DNA from: Aptenodytes patagonicus
Taxonomy: Eukaryota > Chordata > Aves > Sphenisciformes > Spheniscidae
NCBI RefSeq assembly: GCF_965638725.1
Contig: NC_134961.1
Location: forward strand, 3,596,001-3,660,000
Length of the DNA: 64,000 bases
Direction of reading: 5' to 3'
Of the stretch, positions 13,701 to 26,792 are shown piece by piece. The notes under the pieces were generated by a model. That model was not told the origin of the DNA, did not search any database, and was given only the letters and a program-made list of their open reading frames with translations. Position 1 is the first letter of the stretch. Each line of letters begins with the position of its first letter. The position numbers were made by a program, and so were the translations under genes.

Positions 13701-16302
13701 GAATGAGCTTAACCATTGCTGGCTTTCCAAGAAGGGACAGGTTCCATATTAACCTGTGACTACTGAGATGAAGAGGAGCTTGGGTGGGTTGAGATGGCAT
13801 TATCCTTTGAAGAGGCTGGTGTCTTCTGTGCTCAGTCCTAGGCGGTGGCAGAAGAAATGGAAGATGTGGGACCAGCTCTCATGTGCTCGTGTTGATGTTA
13901 TTGAACATGAAGTTAAAATCGGTGACTGGAGGGCAAAAAATCTGTGACTCCAGCTCCAGTAGGAGCTCACAGTTCCCTCCCCTACAGCTGCTCCCAGAAC
14001 TGTAAATCCTCATCTTGCTCTCCCAGTGCCAGGACTTGGCTTGCTCTGGTGCCTTTAGACTAACTCAGGGAGCTGCCTGCTGCAGTACATCTGGCAGTAA
14101 CATCCTGCTGTGAGGTGCCCATGGGTGCTTATGGGCCTCTTGAGGGGTGGGAAGAAGGGCATGTGAGGAGGGGTGCCAGGTTCCTGGGGTGCCGATGGGG
14201 AGTAGGTGGACTACGTGGGAAGGGAGGGTGAGAAGAGAGGGACACTGCAAGCTAAAACTGATGCAGGGTACACTTCTGCTAGCACCGAGGCAGGGCATTT
14301 TCATTTTCACCATGTGCCTGGTGCTTCCCCAAGCTGGCTTATAAAACAGAATAATTGGAATTGTGAAGTGCCCCTACTTCTAACAGCAGCAAGGACTGGC
14401 TGGCAGAGTCCTACCACCCCACTGGTGTGTGGCAGTGCCCAAGGCCAGCCACCTCCTCGGCTGCACAGCAAGAGTGGTGCTTGTGGCTGTTGCCTCTAGG
14501 GACACTGTGCCTAATGTCAGCAGCCCCCAGGCACTGAATCTGGTAGATCCCCCTCTCTGGACCCCTCTCTAAAGGGCCAGCCCTTGGCAAATGAATTAAT
14601 CCTCCTCTTTTTTTTTTTGAGGACTGGTTGAAGATGGTGTGTGGATGATGGCACTGGGGAGGAGACAAACTGTCCCCAGAATAGGCTGGATGATGGGAAT
14701 CTGCGTGCAAGTAATGTAAAACAATGCTCTGGCCGAGCTGATTTCCTGCAAAACCCAGGTAGCTCCTGGGTGTGCTTGGCTATACAGTTGTTACAGACAG
14801 ACCTAATGAATCCTGGCTCTTGCTAAAGCCTTGCACTTTGTTTGTGACTTGAAGAATTATCTTCTCTACTGAGAGGAGAAAATTAGCTCTTCTTTTCCTC
14901 CGCCCCCAGCCTTTGCTGCCCATTTTGTGCTGTCCCCTAGACTACTTAGACTCTGATGCTCTCTTGCTATACAGTAATTCCACCTTTATACCCACTGCAG
15001 CCCCTCCACCCACCCATTCCAGAGGAAAGCTGGTAGCATACTATCTTGAGTGGTTTATGTCTGCCCATAGGTCCCCTCCAAGCCTGATGTTATATTCCCT
15101 GGCCTCGGTTCAAGACTTGGCAATCTGGGAATGGTTTGACTATTTCCACTAATGCTTTCTGGCTACATGGGGGAAAAAAAAGATGTGACTAACACAGGAT
15201 TATGTATATGGCAGTCATGCAGGCCTTGAAGCTAAACCCAACTCATCCACTGAGTGCAGTTTTGTAAAGAAATTAGTGCCCACCCAGAAACATCAAGCAG
15301 AATAACAACCCTGGTATCCCCAGCACAGCCTTTTTCCATTGACTGGAGTATTATTCATCCAAATGAAATTATTGCTCTCTGAAAGTTGAATGCTCTTGGT
15401 CAGTGGGAAGGATGGACTTGCTGTAAGAGCAGATGGGACCATTTATGTCTGCCTGGGTTGATACTCATTGCTCTGGAGGCAGCTGGAAGCATTGTGACTC
15501 CTGTCCTGAAGCACAGACTCTGTTTTTTTAATGCCAGGTCATGCTACAGGCTCTCTAATCACAGCATTTACATAAGTGATATATTGGGAGGATGGAGAAA
15601 CAGACATGGGAGAATGCAGCCCAGCCCATGCGGAAGACAGGGTCCATGCTCAAAGGATATGTCTGCTGGCTCATGTCTTTACTGACCCCAGCTGAAATCT
15701 CCAGGACTCGCATCTCCTCCTTGACTGTGTTACTGTTGCACTTATTAAGGGTGCTGCCAGGTCCCTGCACAAGCCACCCAGCTAAATGATGGTGCATGTC
15801 TATGCCAATATACTTGAATTAGTACTGGTCTCTGTCTGACGTTAGGAGAGAGAGGTATAATTAAGGTAATTACACGCCATTCAGTATCAGTCAGGGAGAG
15901 CAAACTGTCTTTCACATGAGAAAAACACAGCGTTTTAGTCTGCCCAAATCATCACAACACAGAGCAAAACCAGAGATCTCCAGCCAGCCCACGGAGAAAC
16001 CCCTGGTGACAGTGCTGCGTGGGGTCTGTTTGAGAGACAACAAAAACTCAACCCCCAGGATCAGATGAGCTCCCAGTGCTTCCCTCAGAGCGGGGTGACT
16101 CCTGGCTCTGCCATGGCTCATTGCTGGGTCTGGGGTTGAAACAGGTGCTGTGGTCATCTGTCTGGGTGCCTGGGCAAATCTTGAGGCATTACTGTTAACA
16201 TTAGATGATGATGAAATCATCCCGTCCAGCAAAATAGATCCAGATGACAAAGAAGCTCGAGAAAATTGCTCACTCTTCTGCACATCAGGAAGAAATGAGA
16301 TC
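10758..16302. other. 5.5 kb with no recognised gene
   Basis: No open frame over about 145 codons, no splice-bounded exon and no repeat family was recognised. Poly-T (14608-14619) and poly-A (15172-15181) runs are present. Confidence 0.35.
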
Positions 16303-16347
16303 TGTCAAGTTATTTACAACTGTAAGACATCTGTAAATAACTTGACA
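16303..16347. repeat. Perfect 16-bp inverted repeat (hairpin)
   Basis: TGTCAAGTTATTTACA at 16303-16318 is exactly complementary to TGTAAATAACTTGACA at 16332-16347, with a 13-base spacer. It lies about 100 bp from the left end of a probable LTR. It could be a hairpin in RNA or the relic of a palindromic insertion or foldback; nothing shows a function. Confidence 0.9.
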
Positions 16348-16451
16348 AATGCAATCTCCCTCCCAGCACTCCTGGGTGCCACAGTTGTCTTCCAAAAAGC
16401 TGCATACTGCAGAGCCTGTTAGGAGCCCAGGGTGCAGTCTGCTATGGGGGG

Positions 16452-17120
16452 TGTCACAGTCCATTCAGATCTCTCAAATTTACAGGACAACATACTCTGT
16501 GATTTAAACTTTATTTCATGAGCTCATTAAGAAATATGGCAAACAAACACAACAAACAGGGGCTCAATACCCTTTTGACCAGACTAGTCTATATCATGTG
16601 AATTCACTTATTCACCATTCAAGTCATAAAGTTTCACAACTTATAACCCACAACTCCTAATATCATGCACCTATGAGCAAAACAAAAAGAATTAGTTCCC
16701 TAACCTACGGGGAGAGTGCTCATCCTTCCTCCTCTGTCACGATGCGAGCGTCCCCCGTATCATACTGGGAAGCATGAAAGCCTCAGTAGTCTGGCTGCTG
16801 TTGGATCCGCTTCAAAAGCTTTTTGGGTAAGCTGATGTTTTATACCCTCCAGCTTGGAGGTTTAGTCTATACCATTTCCATAAGTTACTGGATTCTGAGG
16901 AAACTGCCAGATGAAAGATAATGGCTGCCGGAGACAGCCAGCTGCAGGTGATAATGGCTGCATCATGGCCCTTTAGCTCTTTCTGGCCACCTCTCCTGCC
17001 TATGTGGTACTCTGGCTTTGACCTGATGGTGCTGCTGCCAGCATACATCAGGCCTTAGCATGAGCTGGGATAGCCAAAATCTGAGCAGAAGTTGAGTGAC
17101 TGCCAGGCAGTCACACTGCA
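16452..17120 (-). mobile_element. Probable solo ERV LTR
   Basis: The block begins TGTCAC and ends ACTGCA, so it has the TG...CA ends of a retroviral LTR in either orientation. It is flanked by runs of G (16446-16451 and 17121-17127) that could be a 5-6 bp target duplication. On the minus strand an AATAAA polyadenylation signal (complement at 16510-16515) sits about 60 bp before the end, as expected for the 3' part of an LTR. The length, 669 bp, is almost the same as the LTR at 46975-47644, which also starts TGTCAC. The right end is less certain because GTGACTGCCAGG is repeated on both sides of it (17095-17106 and 17127-17138). Confidence 0.5.
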
Positions 17121-20100
17121 GGGGGGGTGACTGCCAGGTACGGCCAGCGACTGCTTCTGCCACAGAGGACACCTACCTGATGGTTAGGGCTTACCTGATG
17201 TGCTGCTGAGATGGACGACTGTGGGATGATGCCTGGGGCCAGGCATTCACCTCCCTCTGCTCCTGCCATGTCTCAGATAGCAGGGCTCCTGGTGGCTCCT
17301 GCAGATGACAACACTTGTCCTGAGCCCCTAGGTGGGCACTGACCCTCACTGCAGCATAGGGAAGTAGCTGGGAATTGCGGCTGTTGTGCTTGACACTGGA
17401 TGACCCTGGCATGCCCCAGTGAAGGCTCATGGCTCTCAGGGCAGGACACGTAGATGCTTCCAGATCCACTCCCAGCTCTTTCGCCTGCTACTGGCTTCCT
17501 CAGAGCAATCTGTACTACCCTTCTTGGCTGGAGACAAGCCTCATCTCCCTTGGAGATCTGTAAAACTCCCTGTGGGGGACAGGGATCTCCCAGAAATTAA
17601 TGATGTGCTAAACAGCGCCAGATTCTCTGTTTTGGGGGCTCCCTGCCTTGTTACCGTAAGTCCTTCCTGTTACTAGCACACCTTCCCTAACTGCTGAGTG
17701 CTGCTATGGCCTTCCCTTCTAGCTCAGGAGGGAAGAACCACTATCTGCTTCTTAAATCGTTCCTACATCTCCATGTCAAGCAAACATACCCTGGGACTGA
17801 AAGGGGATTTCACTTGACCACTCTTGCTACTGCAGCTGTTCTGGAGGGACCTTTGCTGATGTTGCCTCATGTCATGTGCAGGCACCTCTGCTGCTTGGAG
17901 CAGTTGCTCTGTTTTGGGGAGCCCCACCGTTAGTTGCGATTTGGCTCACTGGAGTAGTGATTCAGGCACATTGAGTTATGCACAACTGTATTCTGTGTGT
18001 CCTTGTTGCCTGAACTGAAAGCATGCATGTGGATCCTCACCGCCAGAGCCCTGCCCCAATGCGCTGCTGTGCGGAGGGACTCGTCTTAGCTGTCTGCTGC
18101 CATGGGATTGAATGGTTGTGGCTGAGATTTGTCTGTTGAACCCTAACGTGTTACCTGAAGGTTTCTCTTGGCAATATTGTGCTGTTTTTGTGGGGTTATT
18201 TTCTTCACTTTTAATTGAATATGTCTAGATAAAATGCAGTTGCTTTTTTCCCCAAATTACACTTATTTCTTTTCAGTCTCCCTCTCTCTCTCTCCCCTGC
18301 CCTGCCCCTTCCCTCCTCACCTTAAAACACCTTGCCAGACTCTAACTCCTGGCTCTTTCTAGTGAATAGAAAGACTTCTGCCATGGAGGGGGAGAGTGAG
18401 TCGTGTTCCCCCCAGCACGGAGCAGGAGGGACACCTGCATCTCAAAGGTCACTGGTGGAAGCTGCTTTGTGCCTGATTTGTTGTGCCTAGGTGGAAGTGG
18501 GTGGTGTACTTGGGCATGTAGATTTGAGACATGACCCTTTGTATCAGATGTAGAAAATTATTTTGACTGACCGCATGAGCCAAGGACAGCACCTATATGT
18601 GAACAGGCAGATGCTGTGGCATTGTAGAAAAAGTGTGAGATGCCTGTTTGATGGATATCATTAAAACTCGTGTCAGGGTGGAGAGAGGTAGAACAAGCAA
18701 AAGCCTAAAAAAATCTGGTATGTGAGGAAAGATTGATTGAACTGGGGTTCTTCTGCTTCTGTCCTCCTTATTCTCTTGAGGCTGAAGTCTTCATATATGG
18801 CAGTCATTGCTGCAGTGCAGATGTGGTATCTTTTCTCCACCTCCAGTCAGTGAGATGAAGTCCACGGGCTTCAATTTACTGAGGGGCAGATTAGGCACTA
18901 AAAAAAAATTGTGATGGAGAAGCTGGAGGAGCTCTTTGCAGGAAGGTTTGAAGAACAACTGTCGGTGGCCCAGGCATGTGGGGCTTCTCCACGGTTTTGT
19001 TCCCCATCGTTCTGGCTGCAGCTCACGTACGCTACGCCAGCTACCCCTGATAATCAATACGAATAAGGAAGCCAGTCAAGCCCTGTTATAACCAGCTTGT
19101 TTGTGTTTTCCCCTGGGGCACCATGCGCAGGGGCTCCCCTTGGTGACGGGCCTTCACTGGCACTTCCCTATGGCTTCAGGCAGGTGCCTAGTTTGATTTC
19201 TATCAGGATTCCCAAAATAGAGGTGCTTCTTGGAGCTCTGTTCACTTCAGATGTTTTGCCCGATCTTGCTCTCTATCATCTTTAGAAAGAAAAACAAAAA
19301 TAAATGAAAACCAGTCAGAGCAAGCAGCCAAACATAAAATGACTCATATACTGTACAAAGTGTTCTCCATCTTTAGGAACAGCCTTTTAAGTCTCAGACC
19401 TCGTTACTCTTCTGATTTATTCTCTTCCTAACCAATTTCTGTCCCTTTTTGTCTCTAATGGGTATTAACACGTTTTTTCCATTTTCTTCATCTGGATGTG
19501 CTGATGATTGAGTTACTGCAGTTCAAGAAACTGTGAATTGAGCTGAGTGTGCAAGACGGGTGGTAGGAGACCTTTAGCACCCACCACTGACTTTTGTACA
19601 GATCCTACGTTAACATGGTCACCTTTCTGCATGTCCTTTTCTGTTGGGAACTGAACTGGGATTGTGAACAAACTCAGTTCTTTGGGAGATGAATCCTCTC
19701 AGAGACTACTTGCGTGATGGAAAGATAATTCTCCCTCTGCTAATGTGGGAATGATACAGGAGAACCAAACACATGGTCCAAAACCCACTGAAAGGCAGTG
19801 ATCTCTCCTGGCAGTGAGGCGCTCAGGCCAGACCTGGAAGTGCTGCCCTGGGAGCAGAGAGTCAAGTCTGAGACCTGCTGATTTGGTTTGATCCTTCAAA
19901 CCAAAGAGAAAGACGTGCAGGCAAAGAGAGAGCTGATGAAGGCATTGCAGGCAGTGGAAGCTGCCCTTGGCTGGGGAGCCCTGGCTGGAGGTGGCGGAGG
20001 CTGTGCCGGGCAGGTTTTGCAGAACTAAGAGGCTGTTTCTCTGTAATTTAAGATTGCTGGTCTTCTGACCCCACTAGTTCTGGCACAGAGGCACTTCGAG

Positions 20101-23100
20101 GAGTGATTTTTATTCTAGGAGAAAAACCTCTCTGCTGACAAAAGTAAAGTCCCTCAGACCTTCCCTAGTCCCTCTGTATCTTCCATTCCTTAAAAAAAAA
20201 GCACTGAATGACCAGAAAACAAGTGGGAAATAACTTCGTAGTTGGTAAAACCAAGGAGAATCTGCACAGGAATGAGCACAAGTATGCACAGATACACCCA
20301 GCCACAGACAGACTAGCACAGATAGGAGGGGGCACCTTTGCTGTCACCCTCAAATCCTGATTTATAATCTTGATTTTAGAGCTCGATGCTTGAAATACCC
20401 CTTTCACAGCTCTGCCTGTCCTACTTGCTGGCTACTCCGACCTTAGGTTTGCTAGTCATCCCCCACTCAGGACAGGTCTCTGCAGTTGCTGGCATCTGAA
20501 CCCCTGAGACCCGCAGCCCCATGAAGGGTTTGCCCTGTAGCTGGCACCCAGACATAGCCCCACGTGGAGCTGGCTGGTGGTCCACGTACCTGGGCTCAGA
20601 ATGGGGACCTCACTTGTGCAGGTGACTGTGCTCTGGAGAGAGGTATTTTGGGCCACAGGGGTTGGCAGGGTTTAAATATTTGCATGGGATGCCCTGAGGA
20701 AGGAAACATCCCCTTCCTCTTTCTGGGTCAGTGTCTGATATGGTTCTAATTGCTGAGCCAACAAGTAAGTGCCTGCTTACTGGTAATCAAGCCTGGTCTT
20801 TACAGAGCTCGCCTTACTGCAATTGCTCCATACATGGGGATTGAATTTAGGAGAGCTGTGTAAAATAGGTGATTGCACAGCTATGGCACCAATCCTGATG
20901 ACAGCAAGTTCATCTGCTGCCCCTCCGCATCTCTGCTGGGCCCTGGCCCCTGTTTGAGCGTCCCTTCCCCAGCACAGAGGAGCTGAAGCAGCTGGTTTTC
21001 TCCAGGGAGGGCAGGTACAGCAAGAATAGAGGAATGGCAGCCATTCAGTAGGTACAAGGCCACCTGTCAGCCCAGCACTGAGCCTTTGTAACAGGAGCTA
21101 TAGGTGATACCTACAGAATACCTGTGGATTTCCACCCCTGATGAAAATCTTTGCATTTGGGCATAATTGCTTGTGTGGTTCCCGTTAGCAAGACAGCAGA
21201 ACCTTGCCGGTCATGCACGCAAGGGACCTGGGGCAGCTCTTTCTTGTATCTCCAGAACTTCCTCAGAGAGCTGTGTGTGACCAAGGGATGTGGGAAACCA
21301 GGTCTGCTGTCCCCCCAACCCAAACACCAAGGGTTGGCCTGTGCTGTCTTGTAGACGTGTGGGAGGTAGTGCTTAACTGCTTCTCTTCAGTGAGAGCTTT
21401 CAAGTGCTCTGGCTGGGCCCAGTTTGCAGTAAGCACAATTGCTTTATTTATTATAGCAGCTGATGCAGAAGGACATCCAAGCCAGAGCATGTGCTTCTGC
21501 TTCTCACTGTAGCCTCCTGCCCTCCATCCACCATCCCGGTTCAAGCACCATTACCAGAGTTGGGGCGCAGGGCTGTTTTCAGCTCCTCTAGACCAGGCAC
21601 ATGGCAGGGCATGTCAGTACCTGCCAGCCACTCTGGAGGGGAGCCCAGCCTAGGTACGGTGAGCTCCTGAAATCCCTGCATGTGCCCCTTTCTGACTGCT
21701 GCATCTGCCAGCAGAGATTTTTATGCAAGGGACAATGTGGCTAGCTGCATGGGATAATGCACTTTTGTGACTGGGTTTTCTACAAAGAGTGAGCGTGACT
21801 GTAGCTGAGCTGAGATCTATATGGGGAGTGAAGGTTTTCTGCTAGCTTTTGGGTTTGGGAGGGAGGACATTATCTACCTTCTGCAAAACAAACTAAATCC
21901 AGTTTTCTTTTGGTGGGAACACATCCACAGTTACTTTAGATTGAACTTTTCCATCCAAATCACATTTGAAATTCTTCTCCTGTTCAGAGCACACCAGGAG
22001 CTCTTCTTGTGGGGCAAACTGAATTTTCAGTCAGTTTAACGAGATTCTTGAGAGCATTTCTGTGTTTTAAAAGAATTAGGTACTATTTCATGAAGCGTCT
22101 TCTCTGTCTTGCTGTGATCTCTTTCCAGAATGCTCTCTTTTGATCTTTGCAAACAAATGTGGATTTCTATTTTGAGAGGAAAAGCTTTTCTTCTATTTGA
22201 GCAGATACAGACACAGGTTAACTGTCTGTGTGCATTGTAAGTAGGCGGCTGCTTTCTTCCCAGCCAGGGTTGATACTCTAGGCCCCAACTTATCCATCCC
22301 ACTTTGTCTCCTCCCATCAACTCCCAGGTAACTTCCAGCACTAGCTTGACAGCAAAGTGTCTGAAATTGCCATTAGCAATTGAACTCAGTGTGCGCTCCT
22401 CAGGGTCAATGCAGGTAACAGGTTTAGGTGAATGAGACCTAGGGACACAATGTTCTCCTTTGGGGATGGGGTGATGGAGTGAATCCCACAGGAGAACAAG
22501 TCCAGATGAACTCTTTCAAAAATCTTCAGTCACCTTCCTCCAGAGAGCAAGAAGTCTAAAATGCAGCTACCACTCAGCACCTGTCTTTCCTGTACAGTTG
22601 TCTATGCCTGGATCTCACCAGCAGGGCTAATGAGCAATGATAGATGCATCCCAGTTTGATAAGTTCTTGTCTGTTGGCTCCTGCACAGAATTTTTTTTTT
22701 TTTCCCCAGGAGAAGAGTTCTGGTGAGAAAGCTCTAGCAGTAACTAGAGCTTTGCTAAAGGCCATGGCTATCAATCTGATTCAAGCAGAGAAAATTCAAA
22801 CCTGGTTCCTTAATGATGAAGGTGAGGCAGAGAAGGTGTTTCCTGATGGGATGGAGCAACTGGAGGCTGTGTGGTTAGCTGCAGAAGTGTGGTTAGCTGC
22901 AGAACTTCACTAACACTAATGAAGGATGGGATGCAGAGGGACTGCGCTGGGGTTGTCTCCTGGAAAACTCATACCTGTTCATGACCTCAGGGCCTGAACT
23001 AGAAACAGCAATCCTTGGTGATCAGCCAAAGGAGAGGTTGCCTGCTGTGCGTGAGTTAGTTACACTGGTCTCAAAGCAGGCACCACAAGGTGATACCACA

Positions 23101-24499
23101 TAAAATGCCTATCAGGAGCTCCAAAGAGCCCCCATCTCCTGCCAAGGCCCTTTACAGTTGATCAGACTGGAAGGAGGCAGCCCCTCAAAATGAAAAGGGA
23201 AGATCCTGTTTCGTTAGCAAGGGCTCAGTGGGACTAAAGAACCAGCCTCATACAGCATGTGGTTCCCCTTCTCCTGAGCCCAAGGCTTCCTCTGCCTGGT
23301 TTGCTCCTGAGCTGAGTCTGGTGGTGTTGATGCACCAGGCATGGTATGACTGGCGGAGGTTGGAGTTGTAAACCTTGGAGTGACTACTGGTTTTCTGTTG
23401 TTTTATGAGTATTGGCTAAGTATTTCTGGGCTGGGGGGAGCTCTCTGTCACTAATTACAGCTGCCTGGCAGAGGCACCAGGGGATTCCTTCCCTGGCAGG
23501 AACCAAACCAATAAGTAGTTTGTTTATGGCACTCACTATTGGGTGAATTTACTACAGCAGCCAAGAGCAAATCCTGAGAGTCCTGTATCAGTTTCAAACA
23601 GGCTGGAAATTGCTCTCCAGCTTGTTAAGTCCAACTGTTTTGTGAATGAAGGGGAGTAAATCGCTGTTCATCCCCTTTGCCTTACCAGAGGGGCCTCAAA
23701 AGGCTGCCCTGATAGTGGAGGAGCAGGGAAGGATAGGAGAGTAACGTGTTCTTCACAGAGGACAGAAGAAAGTAAGACTTTGTACCAGGGGCAGGGGTTT
23801 CAGCATGCATAGCTAAGAAGCTTCCTTAAGAATCAGGATGGGGACTTGCCAGAAGCACCTGTGAGAGGGCACTCCATTGCTGGAAGTGCTCTGCGCTGTC
23901 CTGCACCCATGCTTGCTGCGCAAGCTGCTGCCCTGGATACCCTGCTCTGCCAGCCAGACTCTTGCTGCCTGGCTCTGGTTGGAGTGTAGGGTCTTTGGGA
24001 CAGGGACCACCTCTGCTCTGGGTTCCTACAGCATTGTGCATGTGCGGTGAAGAACCATAGCTGGGATTTCCAAGCTGTCCTGCAATGGGGCTGGTAGCAA
24101 TGCTGGACAAGTGGCAGGGCTTTGCTAGTGGGACTGGGAAGGTGTGTGGAGAATATAGCAGGCTGGTTTTGAGGCCCAGATGTTCTCCGTACAGGTCCCA
24201 GTCCTAGAGCTGGAAGGAAGGTATGCCTTACCCTAGTGTTTGCCCAGCTCTACAAGATTGGGATCATCTGTTGGAAAGGTAGGGTAGCCCCTGAGTTAGT
24301 GAGGAGAGTTCGTTGGACTACATTAAGCACAGCAAGGAAGGAGTGGTAAGTTATTCCCGGTTTTCACTGCGGACGTGCTAGCCTCTGGTGTGGAAGTGTC
24401 TTGCACTTGCAGATTTTGGCCTCATAAAGCTGGGCTGTTGTGAGTTACCGTCAGGCACAATGAGAAATATGTTTCTCAGATCAAGTGTTCCTTGGCTTC
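17121..24499. other. 7.4 kb with no recognised gene
   Basis: Unique-looking DNA. A CT-rich run at 18278-18300, a poly-A at 18900-18908 and an 18-bp tandem duplication (unit GTGTGGTTAGCTGCAGAA) at about 22869-22904 are the only repeats seen. A strong polypyrimidine tract and CCCCAG at 22690-22710 precede a short plus-strand open stretch, but no donor or family supports an exon. Confidence 0.35.
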
Positions 24500-26792
24500 T
24501 CAGTCAGCTGGAGTGGCTTTTGGTTGAGAGCCTCTGGGTAAGGATGAAGGGGAAAGAAAATAAAGTGGATATTGTTGTGGGAGTCTACTATCGACCACCC
24601 AGCCAGGACAATGACACCGATGAATTATTCTACAAGGAATTAAGGGATATCTCTAGTTCAACTGCCCTTGTCCTTATGGGTGATTTTAACTTCCCAGACA
24701 TCAACTGGGAATATCGTATAGCAGACACAAACAGGTCCAGGAAATTTCTGAAGCACGTTGGAGATGATAACTTCTTGGCGCAGGTACTGAGGGAGCTGAC
24801 TAGGAAAGATCTAAATCCTAGATTTGTAGTTTGTAAACAGAGGGACTTGTGGGTGAAGTGGTGATTGGTGGCTGGCTTGGTTGCGTTGACCACGAAGTAG
24901 TTGAGTTTCAAATTGTTGGCGATAGGAGAAAAAAACTTTGGATAGGAGCCAGGAAAACTTGGACTGTGGATATGGGGAGAGCAGACTTCGGGCTGCTGAA
25001 GGAGCTAATTAGTAAGGTCCCCTGGGAATCTGCTTTTGAAGGTATTGGGGTACATGAATGGGGTCACTTTTTAAGAGCCATCTCTTAAGAGTGCAGGAGC
25101 AGGCAATTCCAAAGTGTCAGAAGTCAAGCAAGCAGGGCAGAAGGCCGGCTTGGCTGAGCAGGGATCTTCTTCCAGAACTTAGGCAGAAAAGGAAAGTGTA
25201 TGGACGTTGGAAGCAAGGACAGGTGACACAGGAGGACTACAGGGATGCTGTTCGACACTGTAGGGAGAAAATTAGTGCAGCCGAAGCTCGATTAGAGTTC
25301 AAGCTGGCCAGCACTGTGAAGGACAACAAAAAGGGCTTTTTCAAATACATCAACAGCAAAAGGAGGATCAGAGATAACATTAGTCCATTACTTGATGAGG
25401 TCGGTCACCTCACAAATAGGGATGTAGACAAAGCAGAGACGTTTAATGCCTTCTTCACTTCTGTCTTTAACACCGATGATGGGCCCTGGGACCCCCGGAG
25501 CCCTGTGTTGGAAGACTGTGACTGGGGGATGATAAACTCCCAGCTGACCCTGAACTTGTTTGAGACTTGCTGCTCCAGCTGGATGTGCATAAATCTATGG
25601 GGCCCAATGGGATTCATCCCAGGGTGCTGAAAGAGCTGGCCAATGTCATCATGGGACCTCTCTCCATTATTTTTCAATGATCTTGGGAGTCTGGAGAGGT
25701 CCCAGTTGACTGGAAGCTGGCCAATGTTGTCCCAATTTTCAAGCAGGGTAAGAAGGAAGACCCTGGTAATTACAGGCGGCCAGTCACCAGTGGGGCTCCC
25801 CAGGGCTCAGTTTTAGGGCCAATGCTCTTTAATGTTTTTATAAATGATCTGGACTCAGGAATCAAATGTACATTAAGTGAGATTGCCAATGATACTAAAC
25901 TAGGAGGAGCTGTGGACTCCTTCAAAGGTAGAGAGGCCTTACAGAGATATCTGGATAGGCTAGTGAGCTGGGCAACCACCAAACTGTATGAAATTTAACA
26001 AGAGCAAGTGCCGGATTCTTCACCTGGGATGGGGTAATCCTGGTTATACGTACAAATTGGGGGACGAGAAGCTGGAGAGCCGCCCCGCGGAAAGAGATCT
26101 GGGGGTTTGGGTGGGTGGCAAGTTGAATATGAGTCAACAGTGTGCCCTGGCAGCCAAAAGGGCCAACCGTGTCCTGGGGTGCATCAAGCACAGCATTGCT
26201 AGCCGGTCAAGGGAGGTGATTGTCCCACTCTATACCATACTGGTGCAGCCCCACCTCGAGCACTGTGTGCAGTTTTGGGTGCCTCAATACAAGAAGGACA
26301 TCAAACTATGAGAGTGTGTCCAGAGGAGGGCGACCAAGATGGTGAAAGGCCTCGAGGGCAAGACTTACGAGGAGCGGCTGAGGTCACTTGGCTTGTTCAG
26401 CTTGGAGAAGAGAAAGCTGAGGGGTGACCTCATTGCTGAGGGGTGACCTCATTGCAGTCTACAACTTCCTCAAGGGGGGCAGCAGAGGGGGAGGTGCTGA
26501 TCTCCTCTCTCTGGTGACCAGTGATAGGACACGACAAAATGGAGTGAAGCTGCATCAGGGGAAGTTCAGATTAGACATTAGAAAAAGGCTCTTCACTGAG
26601 AGGGTGGTCGGTCACTGGAGCAGGCTCCCCAGGGAAGTGGTCACGGCACCAAGCCTGTCAGAGTTCAAGGAGCATCTGGATGATGCTTTTAGTCATATGG
26701 TTTAGTTTTAGGTAGTCCTATGAAGAGCAGGGAGTTGGAATTGGTGATCCTTATGGGCCCCTTCCAACTTGAGCTATTCTATGATTCTATGA
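24500..26792 (+). mobile_element. CR1 LINE, defective, 5'-truncated with internal deletion
   Basis: Broken ORF2 of a CR1 retrotransposon. Frames between 24520 and 25090 show the endonuclease part (VVGVYYRPP, then MGDFNFPDINW, then SDHE-like CVDHE). The linker follows (RRPAWLSRDL, NKKGFFKYI). The reverse transcriptase then jumps from KKEDPGNY (about 25770) straight to [14 protein letters not shown] (about 25785). The finger/palm segment between them, including the fingers with QHGF and the first catalytic Asp ([11 protein letters not shown] in other copies), is therefore deleted. The second catalytic block is also altered (IANDTKLG in place of FADDTKLG). Several frameshifts and stops are present, and a 20-bp tandem duplication lies at about 26418-26457. 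The element ends in ATTCTATGATTCTATGAT at 26774-26791, the CR1 tail. It cannot encode a working enzyme. Confidence 0.9.

Noticed and set aside
22690..22915. Possible exon after a long polypyrimidine tract
   Set aside because: It runs into a stop without a donor and contains an 18-bp tandem duplication; no family resemblance.
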